Assembly: GCF_020567375.1 (NCBI RefSeq)
Contig: NZ_JAJBZM010000003.1
Location: 635,333 to 699,332 of the forward strand
Length of the DNA stretch: 64,000 nt
Source of the DNA: Janibacter melonis
GTDB taxonomy: Bacteria; Actinomycetota; Actinomycetes; Actinomycetales; Dermatophilaceae
Direction of reading: 5' to 3'
Positions 52,685-61,698 of this stretch are shown here, piece by piece (within the stretch, counting starts at the first letter, position 1; every line of letters starts with the position of its first letter). The notes below the pieces were generated by a model. It had not been told where the DNA came from. It saw nothing but the letters and a program-made list of their open reading frames with translations, and did not search any database. The translations under genes were made by a program, and so were the position numbers.

Positions 52685-54309
52685 CGCGGTGCCCGGAGCT
52701 GCGCGCAGACCTCGGCGACGGTGAGGTAGCCGGCCGGGGCCGTGATCTTCGCGACCTGGGGGGCGAAGGCGGGGGAGGCCAGGACGACGTCGGCCGTCGG
52801 GCCGTCGGCGACGACCTCGCCGGCGGCGAGGAGCAGCACCCGGTCGGCGCTCTCGGCGACGAACTCCACGTCGTGGGTCGAGCACAGGACCGCTCGCCCG
52901 CTGCGCGCGAGCCGGCGCACGGCGTCGCGCAGGGCGGCCTTCGCGGTGTAGTCGAGCCCGCGCGTCGGCTCGTCGAGGAGCAGGACCGGCGGGTCGGCGG
53001 TGAGCTGCACCGCGAGCACGAGCGAGAGGCGCTGCCCCTCGGAGAGGTCACGGGGGTGGCGCTCGCCGGGGATGCCCGGGGCGAGGGCGTCGAGGTGCGC
53101 GCGAGCCGTGCCGGGCGCGGCGTCGCTCTCGCGGTCGGCCTGCGCGAGCTCGGCGTCGACGGTGTCGAGGTAGAGCAGGTCGCTCGCGGTCTGCGGCACG
53201 AGCCCCACCCGGGCGCGACGCTGCGCCGCGCCGAGGTCGGCCGTGTCGGCCCCGTCGACGCGCACCCGCCCGGCGGTGCGCGGGCCGGAGCCCTGCAGGG
53301 CCCACAGCAGCGTCGACTTGCCGCTGCCGTTGCGGCCCATGAGGGCGGTGACGCTGCCGCGGGGCAGGACGAGGTCGACGTCCTGGACGGCGACGAGGTC
53401 GTCGTAGCGCACGCTCACCCCGCCCGCCTCGAGCACCGGCTCGGTGGCGGTCGGCGGCACCGGGGCGGGTCGGGGCGGCAGCTCGCGCCGCAGGGAGACG
53501 GCGGCGCGGCGGGCGTCACGCACCGACAGCGGCAGCGGGTCCCACCCGGCGACGCGGCCGAGCTCGACGACGGGCGGCGCCACGGTCGCGGTGCGCATGA
53601 CGCTCGCGGGCGACCCGTGCTCGACCCGCCCGTCGACGACGTGGAGGACGGAGTCGGCGTGGTGGAGCACCCGCTCGATGCGGTGCTCGGCGATGATCAC
53701 CGTCGTCGCGAGGTCGTGGACGAGCCGGGTGATCGCGGCGAGCACGTCCTCGGCGCCCGTCGGGTCGAGCGCCGACGTCGGCTCGTCGAGGACGACGACG
53801 CGCGGGTGGCAGGTGAGGACGGCGCCGATGGCGACCCGCTGCTGCTGGCCCCCGGAGAGGTCGCGCAGCGGGGCGTCGCGCAGGTCGGCGATGCCGAGGA
53901 CGTCGAGGGTCTCCTCGACCCGCTTGCGCATCGTCGCCGGCGGCAGCGCGAGCTGCTCCATGCCGTAGGCGAGCTCGGCCTCGACGGTGTCGGTGACGAA
54001 GCCGGCGAGGGGGTCCTGCCCGACGACACCGACGACGTCGGCGAGGTCGCGCGGCCGGTGGGTGCGCGTGTCGCGCCCGGCGACGACGACCCGCCCCGAG
54101 AGGGTGCCGCCGGTGAAGTGGGGGACCGTGCCGTTGATCGTGCCGAGCAGGGTGCTCTTGCCCGAGCCGGTCCGACCGACGACGACGACGAGCTCGCCCT
54201 CCTCGATCTCGACGTCCACGTCGCGCAGCACCGGCTGCGTCGCGTCGGCGTAGGTCACCCCGACGTGCTCGAGGACCACGGCCGGCCCGTGGTGGCTGCC
54301 CGTGCTCAT
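52681..54309 (-). CDS. ecfA: ECF transporter energy-coupling ATPase, two fused ATP-binding domains
   Basis: 542 aa: two ABC ATPase domains in one chain. First: Walker A GRTGSGKS, signature LSGGQQQR, Walker B VVVLDEP. Second: Walker A GRNGSGKS, signature LSEGQRLSL, Walker B VLLLDEP. It replaces the separate EcfA1/EcfA2 pair. Overlaps 4 nt with EcfT upstream and with the S component downstream. Powers import through EcfT. Confidence 0.94.
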   Translation of the reverse strand: MSTGSHHGPAVVLEHVGVTYADATQPVLRDVDVEIEEGELVVVVGRTGSGKSTLLGTINGTVPHFTGGTLSGRVVVAGRDTRTHRPRDLADVVGVVGQDPLAGFVTDTVEAELAYGMEQLALPPATMRKRVEETLDVLGIADLRDAPLRDLSGGQQQRVAIGAVLTCHPRVVVLDEPTSALDPTGAEDVLAAITRLVHDLATTVIIAEHRIERVLHHADSVLHVVDGRVEHGSPASVMRTATVAPPVVELGRVAGWDPLPLSVRDARRAAVSLRRELPPRPAPVPPTATEPVLEAGGVSVRYDDLVAVQDVDLVLPRGSVTALMGRNGSGKSTLLWALQGSGPRTAGRVRVDGADTADLGAAQRRARVGLVPQTASDLLYLDTVDAELAQADRESDAAPGTARAHLDALAPGIPGERHPRDLSEGQRLSLVLAVQLTADPPVLLLDEPTRGLDYTAKAALRDAVRRLARSGRAVLCSTHDVEFVAESADRVLLLAAGEVVADGPTADVVLASPAFAPQVAKITAPAGYLTVAEVCAQLRAPR

Positions 54310-55451
54310 GCGCTCTCCTGCGGGGTCGCGACGGCTCGGGCAGGGGCACCGGACGCGCGGCGGGCGGCGCTCGCCCGGGTGACCGGCGGGAGCGGGGTGA
54401 GCACCCCGGGCAGCGCGGCGACGAGGAGCCCGAGCGCGGCCGTCCACGGCAGCGCGGGCGCCCCGAGGGGCTGCAGGGGCAGCGACAGGCCGAGGGGGTC
54501 GAGCTCCTGGGCGGCGAGCACCCCGGCGGCCCCGGCGACGCCGCACGCGAGGACGAGCCACTCCGCGCCCCGCCACGGGTCGGGCCGGTAGACGGTGCGG
54601 TGCACCGCGGCGCTGCCCAGCCGCAGCCCGAGGGCGCCCAGACCGATCCCGCCGACGAGCATCGGCGTGCCGATCCACGCCGGGCTGCGGGTGTCGAGCA
54701 GTCCGTAGACCCCGAGGCAGATCGCGAGGAGCGACGCGAGGGTGACCCCGCTGACGAGCCGCCGGCGGCGAAGGGGGACGTCGCCGCGCCGGCCGTAGCC
54801 GCGCGAGTCCATCGCCGAGGCGAGCATGAGGGAGCGGTCGAGGGTGTCCTGCAGGACCGGCATCGCGACCCGGCGGAAGGCGCGCAGACCCCGCCCGGCG
54901 TCACCGCGCAGTCGCCGCGCCCGCAGCACCCGCTGGACGGACTCGGCGAGCTGGGGGGCGACGGTGATCGCGACGACGACGGCGGCCCCGATCTCGTGGA
55001 GCGCGCCGGGCAGCGCCGCGAGCAGCCGCTTGGGGTTCGCCAGCGCGTTGGCCGCGCCGACGCACAGGATCATCGTCGCCAGGCGCAGGCCCTCCAAGCC
55101 CGCGGCGAGCAGCCCCTCCAGTCGGACGGTGCCCAGCAGGTCGATGCCGGCGGCCCACGAGGGCAGGGTCGCGCTCGGCAGCTCGAGCAGCACGGTCTCG
55201 CCCCACTTGAGGCCGAGCAGGACGTGCAGGACGAGACGCAGGACGACGACGAGGACGCCGAGCCAGACGTAGAGGCGGAAGGCCCGGGCCCACGGGGTGC
55301 TCGGACGACGCGACACGACGACGAAGGTGACGACCGAGATCGCGAGGAGCAGCAGCAGCGGGTTCGTCGTCGCCGAGACGCCGACCGCGAGCGCGATGGC
55401 CCACAGCCACCAGGCCCCGGGGTGCACCGCCCGGGGGAGGGGTGGGGTCAC
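54306..55451 (-). CDS. ecfT: ECF transporter transmembrane coupling protein EcfT
   Basis: 381 aa. Several hydrophobic helices at each end and the EcfT coupling helices with Ala-Arg-Gly motifs: RVLRARRLRGDAGRG and LMLASAMDSRGYGRRG. The GTG at 55451 sits in the stop of the DUF4430 gene (GTGA). Contains CCC CTT CGC, another CCCCTTCG motif built with a rare Leu codon. Confidence 0.92.
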   Translation of the reverse strand: MTPPLPRAVHPGAWWLWAIALAVGVSATTNPLLLLLAISVVTFVVVSRRPSTPWARAFRLYVWLGVLVVVLRLVLHVLLGLKWGETVLLELPSATLPSWAAGIDLLGTVRLEGLLAAGLEGLRLATMILCVGAANALANPKRLLAALPGALHEIGAAVVVAITVAPQLAESVQRVLRARRLRGDAGRGLRAFRRVAMPVLQDTLDRSLMLASAMDSRGYGRRGDVPLRRRRLVSGVTLASLLAICLGVYGLLDTRSPAWIGTPMLVGGIGLGALGLRLGSAAVHRTVYRPDPWRGAEWLVLACGVAGAAGVLAAQELDPLGLSLPLQPLGAPALPWTAALGLLVAALPGVLTPLPPVTRASAARRASGAPARAVATPQESA

Positions 55452-56467
55452 GCGCGTCGACGACGGGCGGCGATGACCGCGCCCGCGCCGAGGAGGGCGA
55501 CGAGCCCGAGGCCGGCGAGCGCCGGCAGGGCGGAGGAGCCGTCCTCCTCGCGCACCGGGGTGCTCGTCGGCAGCACGTCCTGGGGGGCGCCGGCCGTCGC
55601 GCCGGCCGAGCCCGAGGAGCTGGTGCGGGACGCCGACGGGGTGCGCGCGCGGGTCGAGCCCGATCGCGTCGACCCGGCAGTGGCGCTCGCGCGGCCGCTC
55701 GAGGACGCGGAGGGGGTCGAGGTCGCCCCTGGCGCCGCGCCGGAGCCGTCGGTGGTCGCCCCAGGTGCAGGGGCGGAGGGAGTCGAGCCCGGCGCGGGCG
55801 CGCTGCTGCCGGTCGCCCCGCCCGAGCCACCGGAGCCCTCATCGCCCGAGCCGGAGCCCGAGCCACCGGAGCCCTGGGTGCTCGAGCCGGAGCCCGAGCC
55901 GCCCGAGCCCGAGCCGCCCGAGCCCGAGCCGCCCGAGCCCGAGCCGCTGGACCCGCCGCTCACGCCTCCGCTCGACGAGGGCGCCGCGCTCGGGGTGGGC
56001 GCCGAGGCAGCCGCGGGCACCGACCACGCCGGCGCCGACCCGGCGCCGAAGCGCCAGCCCTGGTAGCTGCCGGGGGCCGGGTCGCTCTGCGGGCTGTACG
56101 CGCCGTAGCTGCTGTAGGCCCACGACCCACCGGCCTCGGCCCGCCAGAAGGACCACGAGGCGCTGCCCGGGGGCGTGCGCACGCACGGGTCGCTGCTCGG
56201 CTGCCCGCTGATCCGGCACACGAAGCCGGGCTGGGTCTGGACGTCGGTGATGGTGAAGCCCGCCCTCTTCAGGGCGTCGGCCCCGGAGGTCGGGTCGCCC
56301 GGGGCGCAGCGCACGTCGACGCCGCCCGAGTACTGCACGACGACCGTGACGCCGGAGGTGCCCTGGCAGGCCGCGGCCTGCCCCGGCGCGGCGCTCACCG
56401 CGAGCGCCGGGGCGACGAGCAGCGTCGCGGCGGCGCCGCGGGCGAGCAGGCGGGTGGTCGTCGACAT
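55448..56467 (-). CDS. Secreted, membrane-anchored DUF4430 (transcobalamin C-terminal-like) protein
   Basis: 339 aa. A signal peptide ends near ALAVSAAPGQAA; the DUF4430 domain spans about 35-150, with WSFWRAEAGGSWAYSSYG and GSYQGWRFGAG, the aromatic pattern seen in the beta domain of intrinsic factor/transcobalamin. Then a Gly/Ser linker of about 60 residues encoded by 15-bp tandem repeats (55880-55955), a Pro/Thr/Ala stretch, one transmembrane helix (ALAGLGLVALLGAGAVIA) and ARRRRA, so it is anchored facing outward. Cobalamin binding is inferred. Second gene of the riboswitch operon, 14 nt after the barrel protein. Confidence 0.85.
   Translation of the reverse strand: MSTTTRLLARGAAATLLVAPALAVSAAPGQAAACQGTSGVTVVVQYSGGVDVRCAPGDPTSGADALKRAGFTITDVQTQPGFVCRISGQPSSDPCVRTPPGSASWSFWRAEAGGSWAYSSYGAYSPQSDPAPGSYQGWRFGAGSAPAWSVPAAASAPTPSAAPSSSGGVSGGSSGSGSGGSGSGGSGSGGSGSGSSTQGSGGSGSGSGDEGSGGSGGATGSSAPAPGSTPSAPAPGATTDGSGAAPGATSTPSASSSGRASATAGSTRSGSTRARTPSASRTSSSGSAGATAGAPQDVLPTSTPVREEDGSSALPALAGLGLVALLGAGAVIAARRRRA
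55880..55955. repeat. Short tandem repeat encoding the Gly-Ser linker
   Basis: Successive 15-bp units (CCCGAGCCGCCCGAG on the plus strand) encode GSGSG/GSGGS repeats in the DUF4430 protein. The count could vary between strains. Confidence 0.75.
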
Positions 56468-56481
56468 CGTGGTCCCGGGCC

Positions 56482-57792
56482 TCAGCGGTGCGCCCCGCGG
56501 CGACGCGAGCCCACGAGGGCGCCGGCACCGACGAGGGCGAGGATCCCGGCGCCGACCCAGCCGGCGCCGCCGAGGCCGCCGTCACGGGCGTCGTCGGTCT
56601 GGACGACCTCGGGTCGGGTGGGCTCCTGGCCGGGGGTCGTCGGGCGTGCGGTCGCGGTGACCGTCGTCGTGCTCGTCGACGGCTCGTCGCTCGGGTCGGT
56701 CGTGCTCGGGTCGCCCGGGGTGGGCTCGTCGGCGCAGTCCAGCGCGACGGGAGCGGCGGCCGCGCCGTCGGAGGTCACGTCGAGGTAGGAGACGTCGGTG
56801 CTGCCGAGCAGGGCCTGGGCGGTCGAGCGGTTGAGCTGGTCGCTCGGCTGCGTCGAGGCGTCGGCGGCCGCGGCGTCGGCCGGGGTGTAGGCCAGGGCGC
56901 CGGCGACGTCCGGGGACTCGCAGCCCAGGCGCACGGAGTCGAGGAAGCCGCGCGCGGAGGTCAGCGCGTCGGTGCGACCGGCGAGCCGGAAGGCGACCGC
57001 GGCCAGACCGGTGGAGTTGGAGTTCTCCTCGCTCGTCGAGGTGCCGCCGCCGACCCCGCCGTCCCCGCCCTGACGGGCCTGGAGGTAGTCGACCGCCTCG
57101 GTGATCGCCGCGTCCTGGCCGCCGGCGCCCGAGAGGGCCTGGACCGCGACGGAGGTCGCGTCCGGGTCCGAGGTGCACGCGCCGGCGTTCTCGAGGGCGA
57201 AGCCGCCGTCGGCGCACTGCCGGGTGAGCAGGAAGTCCACGGCCTCGTCGGACACGTCGACGCCGTGGCGCTCGAGCCCGATGATCGAGAAGGACTGGCC
57301 GAGGGTGTTCGAGTAGTCGCCGTACTGCGAGTCGTCGGTGAACTGCCCGCTCGCCTGCTCGCGGGCCTGCAGCGCGCCCAGGTAGTCGGTGCCGCCGACG
57401 GTCCCGCCGAGGCCGCGCGAGGCGGTGAGCGTCAGCAGCTTGCCGGTCGCGCCGACGTAGAGCTCGTCACCGGCGCTGCCGGTGTAGGTGCCGGCCGCAC
57501 CGAGGACGTAGTCGGTCGAGGCCTGCGACTGGTCGCCGGCGGTGCCCGTGGCCTGCATCGCGAGGATCGCGTCGATCGTCACGCCGGGGTCGTCGTAGGA
57601 CTGGTCGCCGTAGCTGACGCTCAGCCGGTCGTCGTTCGCCTCGAGCTGGGCGGCGAGGTAGGCCGCGGAGGTCGTGGCGCTCGGCTGCTCGGCGGCCTGC
57701 GCGGCGGGGGCGAGCGCGAGGGTGGCGGCCGCAGCGAGGGCGGAGCCGGTGAGCAGGGTGGCGAAGGGGGGACGGCGTGACGTGAGGGGCAC
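56482..57792 (-). CDS. Secreted, membrane-anchored alpha/alpha-barrel protein resembling the N-domain of intrinsic factor/transcobalamin
   Basis: 436 aa from the GTG at 57792 (purine-rich GAGAGAG upstream); a GTG at 57837 would spoil the signal peptide. Signal peptide ends near LALAPAAQA. Residues about 35-340 are repeated helical units of the prenyltransferase/squalene-cyclase toroid type: SFSIIGLERHGVDVSDEAVD, RQCADGGFAL, DPDATSVAVQALSG and NSTGLAAVAFRLAG, the same kind of repeats as the alpha6/alpha6 barrel of B12-binding proteins. A Thr/Pro/Ser linker, a C-terminal helix (AGWVGAGILALVGAGALVG) and SRRRGAHR anchor it. Enzymatic cyclase motifs are missing. First gene after a cobalamin riboswitch. 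Confidence 0.82.
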   Translation of the reverse strand: MPLTSRRPPFATLLTGSALAAAATLALAPAAQAAEQPSATTSAAYLAAQLEANDDRLSVSYGDQSYDDPGVTIDAILAMQATGTAGDQSQASTDYVLGAAGTYTGSAGDELYVGATGKLLTLTASRGLGGTVGGTDYLGALQAREQASGQFTDDSQYGDYSNTLGQSFSIIGLERHGVDVSDEAVDFLLTRQCADGGFALENAGACTSDPDATSVAVQALSGAGGQDAAITEAVDYLQARQGGDGGVGGGTSTSEENSNSTGLAAVAFRLAGRTDALTSARGFLDSVRLGCESPDVAGALAYTPADAAAADASTQPSDQLNRSTAQALLGSTDVSYLDVTSDGAAAAPVALDCADEPTPGDPSTTDPSDEPSTSTTTVTATARPTTPGQEPTRPEVVQTDDARDGGLGGAGWVGAGILALVGAGALVGSRRRGAHR

Positions 57793-57884
57793 GGTGGTCT
57801 CTCTCGGTCGGGTGGCGAGCTGGTCTGCACCCGGCACCGAGATGACGGGCTCGACCCGTGGTCCGCGACGGGTGGTGTGCTGAG

Positions 57885-58010
57885 CCCGCGCAGGCCAGGC
57901 GTTCCGACTTCGGCACGACGTGCCGTCACGGCTGCGGGACAGTGCCGGGATCTCACCGGCTTCCCCTGGGGCTGCGCGTCCCGCCCCGGCGACGGGGTGG
58001 GCACCATCAG
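57885..58010 (-). promoter_or_regulatory. Cobalamin (adenosylcobalamin) riboswitch
   Basis: On the minus strand, GATGGTGCC near 58008 begins the aptamer, followed by the diagnostic core GGGGAAGCCGGTGAGATCCC, then GGCACTGTCCCGC and the downstream GTGACGGCAC arm, and finally GAAGTCGGAACGCCTGGCC, equivalent to the GAAGCCAGG..CCTGCC end. A -10 candidate TACCCT is at 58009-58014 (read minus). It lies 93 nt before the barrel-protein start and probably represses the whole operon when B12 is plentiful. No U-tract terminator is seen, so control may be at translation. Confidence 0.88.
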
Positions 58011-58036
58011 GGTACGCCGGTCGCGGCGGTGCCCAC

Positions 58037-58300
58037 TACACTGCTCGTAGCGTCTGAGCCGTCATCAGCGGCGAGCTGTCCGGAAGAACGGGACGCGACC
58101 CCTTCGCCCGAGGTGTCGCTCCTCACTAGAACCGGACGGGTGGGCCCGTCACAGCCCTCATGAGCGGTCGGCAGCACCCCCTTCGCCCGCGAAGGGGTGA
58201 TGACGGCAAGCGAGGTGGTACCGCGGTGCCGCCGAGACCGACAGGTCGAGGCGACGTCGTCCTCGTCGACGACGACCGCGACGACCCGCTGGAGCCACAG
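58037..58300 (+). promoter_or_regulatory. Isoleucine T-box leader of ileS
   Basis: TACACT (58037-58042) is a -10. The short stem I GCCG-TCATCAG-CGGC (58058-58072) shows ATC as the specifier at 58064-58066. The T-box AGGTGGTACCGCGG is at 58213-58226, with TGGT (58216-58219) to pair with the uncharged tRNA end. Another hairpin with arms CCCCCTTCG/CGAAGGGG lies at 58178-58194. Short stem I and no obvious terminator agree with the translational T-boxes of actinobacterial ileS genes; the ribosome site GGAG is at 58291-58294. Confidence 0.9.
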
Positions 58301-58303
58301 CCG

Positions 58304-61300
58304 ATGACCTACCCCAAGGCCTCCACCCACCCCGGCGCCGCCCTCGGCGTGCCCGCGAGCCCCTCCTTCCCCGCGATCGAGGAGGGCGTGCTCGCCTACT
58401 GGGAGGGCGATGACACCTTCCGCGCCTCCGTCGAGCAGCGCGCCTCCACGACGCGCGCCGACGAGTTCGTCTTCTACGACGGGCCCCCCTTCGCCAACGG
58501 CCTGCCGCACTACGGCCACCTGCTCACCGGCTACGTCAAGGACGTCGTCCCGCGCTACCAGACGATGCTCGGCAAGCGGGTCGAGCGGCGCTTCGGCTGG
58601 GACACCCACGGGCTGCCCGCCGAGCTCGAGGCGATGCGTCAGCTCGGCCTGAAGACGACCGACGAGATCCGCGAGCTCGGCATCGAGCGCTTCAACGACG
58701 CGTGCCGCGAGTCGGTCATGCGCTACACGGGGGAGTGGCGCGACTACGTCACCCGCCAGGCCCGCTGGGTCGACTTCGACGACGACTACAAGACGATGAA
58801 CCCCGACTTCATGGAGTCGGTCATGTGGGCCTTCAAGAGCCTGCACGACAAGGGCCTGGTCTACGAGGGCTTCCGCGTGCTGCCCTACTGCTGGCAGGAC
58901 GAGACCCCGCTGTCGAACCACGAGCTGCGGATGGACGACGACGTCTACCAGCAGCGTCAGGACCCCGCCGTCACCGTCGGCCTGACGATGGACTCCACGG
59001 GCGAGGACCCGGTGCTCGACGGCGCCCGGCTGCTCGTGTGGACGACGACCCCGTGGACCCTGCCCAGCCACCTCGCGGTCATGGTCGGCTCGAGCATCGA
59101 CTACGTGGTCGTCGAGGCCCCGGTGCCCGGGACCGACGAGACGGGCAGGTTCGTCCTCGCCGAGGCGCGCCTGGGCCACTACGCCCGTGAGCTCGGCGAG
59201 GAGCCGACGGTCCTCGGTCGGTACACCGGTGCCCAGCTGCTCGGGCGCACGTACACGCCCCCCTTCGCCTACTACCTGGGGCACGAGCGGGCCTTCCGCG
59301 TCGTCGCCGCCGACGACGCCGTGACGACGACCGACGGCTCGGGCCTGGTGCACACCGCCGGCGCCTTCGGCGAGGTCGACAAGGAGGTCACCGACCGCGA
59401 GGGCATCGCCGCCGTCATGCCGGTCGCCAAGGACGGGCGCTTCACCGCGCCGGTCGCCGACTACGAGGGCCTGCAGGTCTTCGACGCCAACGGCCCGATC
59501 ATCGACGCGCTGCGCGCGACGACGCGCGGCGAGGCGAGCGGCGGGGTCACCCCCGGCACGGTGCTGCTGCGCCGCGAGACCTACGAGCACTCCTACCCGC
59601 ACTGCTGGCGCTGCCGTCAGCCGCTCATCTACAAGGGCGTCGAGTCGTGGTTCGTCGAGGTCACGGCGATCAAGGAGCGGATGCTCGCCAACAACGAGCA
59701 GATCACCTGGACGCCCGAGCACGTCAAGCACGGGCAGTTCGGCAAGTGGCTCGAGAACGCCCGCGACTGGTCGATCACCCGCAACCGCTTCTGGGGCTCC
59801 CCGGTGCCGGTGTGGAAGTCCGACGACCCGGCCTACCCGCGCCTGGACGTCTACGGCTCCTTCGAGGAGATCGAGCGCGACTTCGGCCGGCTGCCGCGCA
59901 ACGAGGCCGGTGAGCCCGACCTGCACCGCCCGTGGGTCGACGACCTCACCCGGCCCAACCCCGACGACCCGACGGGCCGCTCGACGATGCGCCGCGTCGA
60001 GGACGTCCTCGACGTGTGGTTCGACTCCGGGTCGATGAGCTACGCGCAGGTGCACTACCCCTTCGAGCAGCGCGAGTGGTTCGAGGAGCACTTCCCGGGC
60101 GACTTCATCGTCGAGTACATCGGGCAGACGCGCGGCTGGTTCTACACCCTGCACGTGCTCGCCACCGCGCTCTTCGACCGGCCGGCCTTCTCGAGCTGCA
60201 TCAGCCACGGCATCGTCCTCGGCAACGACGGCGCGAAGATGAGCAAGAGTCTCCGGAACTACCCCGACGTCCGCGAGGTCTTCGACCGCGACGGCGCCGA
60301 CGCGATGCGCTGGTTCCTCATGAGCAGCCCGATCCTGCGCGGCGGCAACCTCGTCGTCACCGAGGAGGGCATCCGCGAAGGGGTCCGCCAGGTCCTCCTG
60401 CCGCTGTGGAGCAGCTGGTACTTCTTCAGCCTCTACGCCAACGCGATGCCCGGCGGGTACGAGGCGCGCTGGTCCACGGCGTCGACCGACCCGCTCGACC
60501 GCTACCTGCTGGCGAAGCTGCGCGAGCTCGTCGTCGACGTCCGCGAGCGGATGGACGCCTACGACATCGCCGGGTCGTGCGACGCCGTGCGCGGCTTCAC
60601 CGACGTGCTGACCAACTGGTACATCCGGCGCTCGCGCGAGCGCTTCTGGGCGACGGGCGAGGACACGGGCGACGCGCAGGCCGCCTTCGACACGCTGCAC
60701 ACGACCCTCGAGGTCCTGTGCCGGGTCGCGGCGCCGCTGCTGCCGCTGACGACCGAGGAGATCTGGCGGGGCCTGACCGGCGGGCGCTCGGTGCACCTCG
60801 CCGACTACCCGGACGCCGCGGACCTGCCCGAGGACCACGCGCTCGTCGTCGCCATGGACACGGCCCGTCAGGTCTGCTCGACCGCGTCCTCGCTGCGCAA
60901 GTCCAACAAGCTGCGCACCCGTCTGCCCCTGCGCGACCTCACGGTCGTCGTCCCGGGCGCGGCCGCGCTCGCCCCCTTCGGCGCGATCGTCGCCGACGAG
61001 GTCAACGTGCGCCAGGTCAGCCTGCTCGACCTCGACGACCCCGCGGCCGACGGATTCGGGGTGACCCAGCGCCTCACGGTCAACGCGCGCGCCGCCGGGC
61101 CGCGCCTGGGCCGCGAGGTGCAGCACGCGATCAAGGGCAGCAAGACGGGCGACTGGTCGGTGGCCGAGGACGGCACCGTCACCTCCGGCGGGCTCGCGCT
61201 CGTCGAGGGGGAGTACACCCTCGAGTCGGTCGTAGCCGACGACGGCTCGAGCAGCCGCGCGACGGCGATGCTGCCCGGGGGCGGCTTCGTCGTCCTCGAC

Positions 61301-61597
61301 ACCGAGGTCACCGAGGAGCTCGCCGCCGAGGGCCTGGCCCGCGACGTCGTGCGCGCCGTGCAGGACGCGCGCAAGCGCGCCGGGCTCGAGGTCTCGGACC
61401 GGATCAGCCTCACCGTCACCGGCAGCCAGCGGCTGTGGGAGGCGACGCTCGCCCACCAGGGCCTCGTCGTCGAGGAGACGCTCGCCGGCCAGTTCGGCGC
61501 CGCTCCCCAGCTCGAGGCGCTGCCCGTCGGCGAGGGCGTCGTCGAGACGACCCTGTCCGAGGGCGAGACGGTGCGCATCAAGGTGACCCGCCTCTAG
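58304..61597 (+). CDS. ileS: Isoleucyl-tRNA synthetase
   Basis: 1097 aa class I synthetase of the long (IleS2-like) type. HYGH (69-72) is the HIGH box and KMSKS is 645-649; CP1 editing domain in between ([13 protein letters not shown]). GGAG lies 9 nt before the ATG; a longer frame upstream (from 58160) runs through the T-box and is rejected. Uses several CCCCTTCG/CGAAGGGG motifs, one (60375) with the rare GAA codon. Regulated by uncharged tRNA-Ile through the T-box. Confidence 0.97.
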   Translation: MTYPKASTHPGAALGVPASPSFPAIEEGVLAYWEGDDTFRASVEQRASTTRADEFVFYDGPPFANGLPHYGHLLTGYVKDVVPRYQTMLGKRVERRFGWDTHGLPAELEAMRQLGLKTTDEIRELGIERFNDACRESVMRYTGEWRDYVTRQARWVDFDDDYKTMNPDFMESVMWAFKSLHDKGLVYEGFRVLPYCWQDETPLSNHELRMDDDVYQQRQDPAVTVGLTMDSTGEDPVLDGARLLVWTTTPWTLPSHLAVMVGSSIDYVVVEAPVPGTDETGRFVLAEARLGHYARELGEEPTVLGRYTGAQLLGRTYTPPFAYYLGHERAFRVVAADDAVTTTDGSGLVHTAGAFGEVDKEVTDREGIAAVMPVAKDGRFTAPVADYEGLQVFDANGPIIDALRATTRGEASGGVTPGTVLLRRETYEHSYPHCWRCRQPLIYKGVESWFVEVTAIKERMLANNEQITWTPEHVKHGQFGKWLENARDWSITRNRFWGSPVPVWKSDDPAYPRLDVYGSFEEIERDFGRLPRNEAGEPDLHRPWVDDLTRPNPDDPTGRSTMRRVEDVLDVWFDSGSMSYAQVHYPFEQREWFEEHFPGDFIVEYIGQTRGWFYTLHVLATALFDRPAFSSCISHGIVLGNDGAKMSKSLRNYPDVREVFDRDGADAMRWFLMSSPILRGGNLVVTEEGIREGVRQVLLPLWSSWYFFSLYANAMPGGYEARWSTASTDPLDRYLLAKLRELVVDVRERMDAYDIAGSCDAVRGFTDVLTNWYIRRSRERFWATGEDTGDAQAAFDTLHTTLEVLCRVAAPLLPLTTEEIWRGLTGGRSVHLADYPDAADLPEDHALVVAMDTARQVCSTASSLRKSNKLRTRLPLRDLTVVVPGAAALAPFGAIVADEVNVRQVSLLDLDDPAADGFGVTQRLTVNARAAGPRLGREVQHAIKGSKTGDWSVAEDGTVTSGGLALVEGEYTLESVVADDGSSSRATAMLPGGGFVVLDTEVTEELAAEGLARDVVRAVQDARKRAGLEVSDRISLTVTGSQRLWEATLAHQGLVVEETLAGQFGAAPQLEALPVGEGVVETTLSEGETVRIKVTRL

Positions 61598-61604
61598 CAG
61601 CCCG

Positions 61605-61655
61605 CCCCGGGGCCTGACTGCCTCCCTTCGGGGGGAGGCGCTCACGGCCCCGGGG
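61605..61655 (+). terminator. Nested hairpin terminator after ileS
   Basis: Outer 10-bp stem CCCCGGGGCC/GGCCCCGGGG (61605-61614 with 61646-61655) encloses an inner GCCTCCC/GGGAGGC stem (61620-61626 with 61633-61639). Located 8 nt after the stop codon. Confidence 0.75.
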
Positions 61656-61698
61656 AGCTGGTGCGTTGTTAGCGTCGCCGCATGACAGAAGCGCAGCG

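Noticed and set aside
56482-57792. Functional terpene cyclase or prenyltransferase
   Set aside because: The helical toroid repeats are present, but the protein is secreted, anchored, lacks acidic catalytic motifs and is behind a B12 riboswitch, so a ligand-binding role fits better.
58007-61645. Open frame of 1212 codons on the minus strand opposite ileS
   Set aside because: It is an antisense shadow in high-GC DNA: Arg/Val/Gly/Asp-rich low-complexity translation with no domain, while the plus strand encodes a full isoleucyl-tRNA synthetase behind a T-box.
61682-61698. ATG at 61682 as start of the flavoprotein
   Set aside because: It is out of frame with the FAD-binding N-terminus; the in-frame ATG is at 61699.
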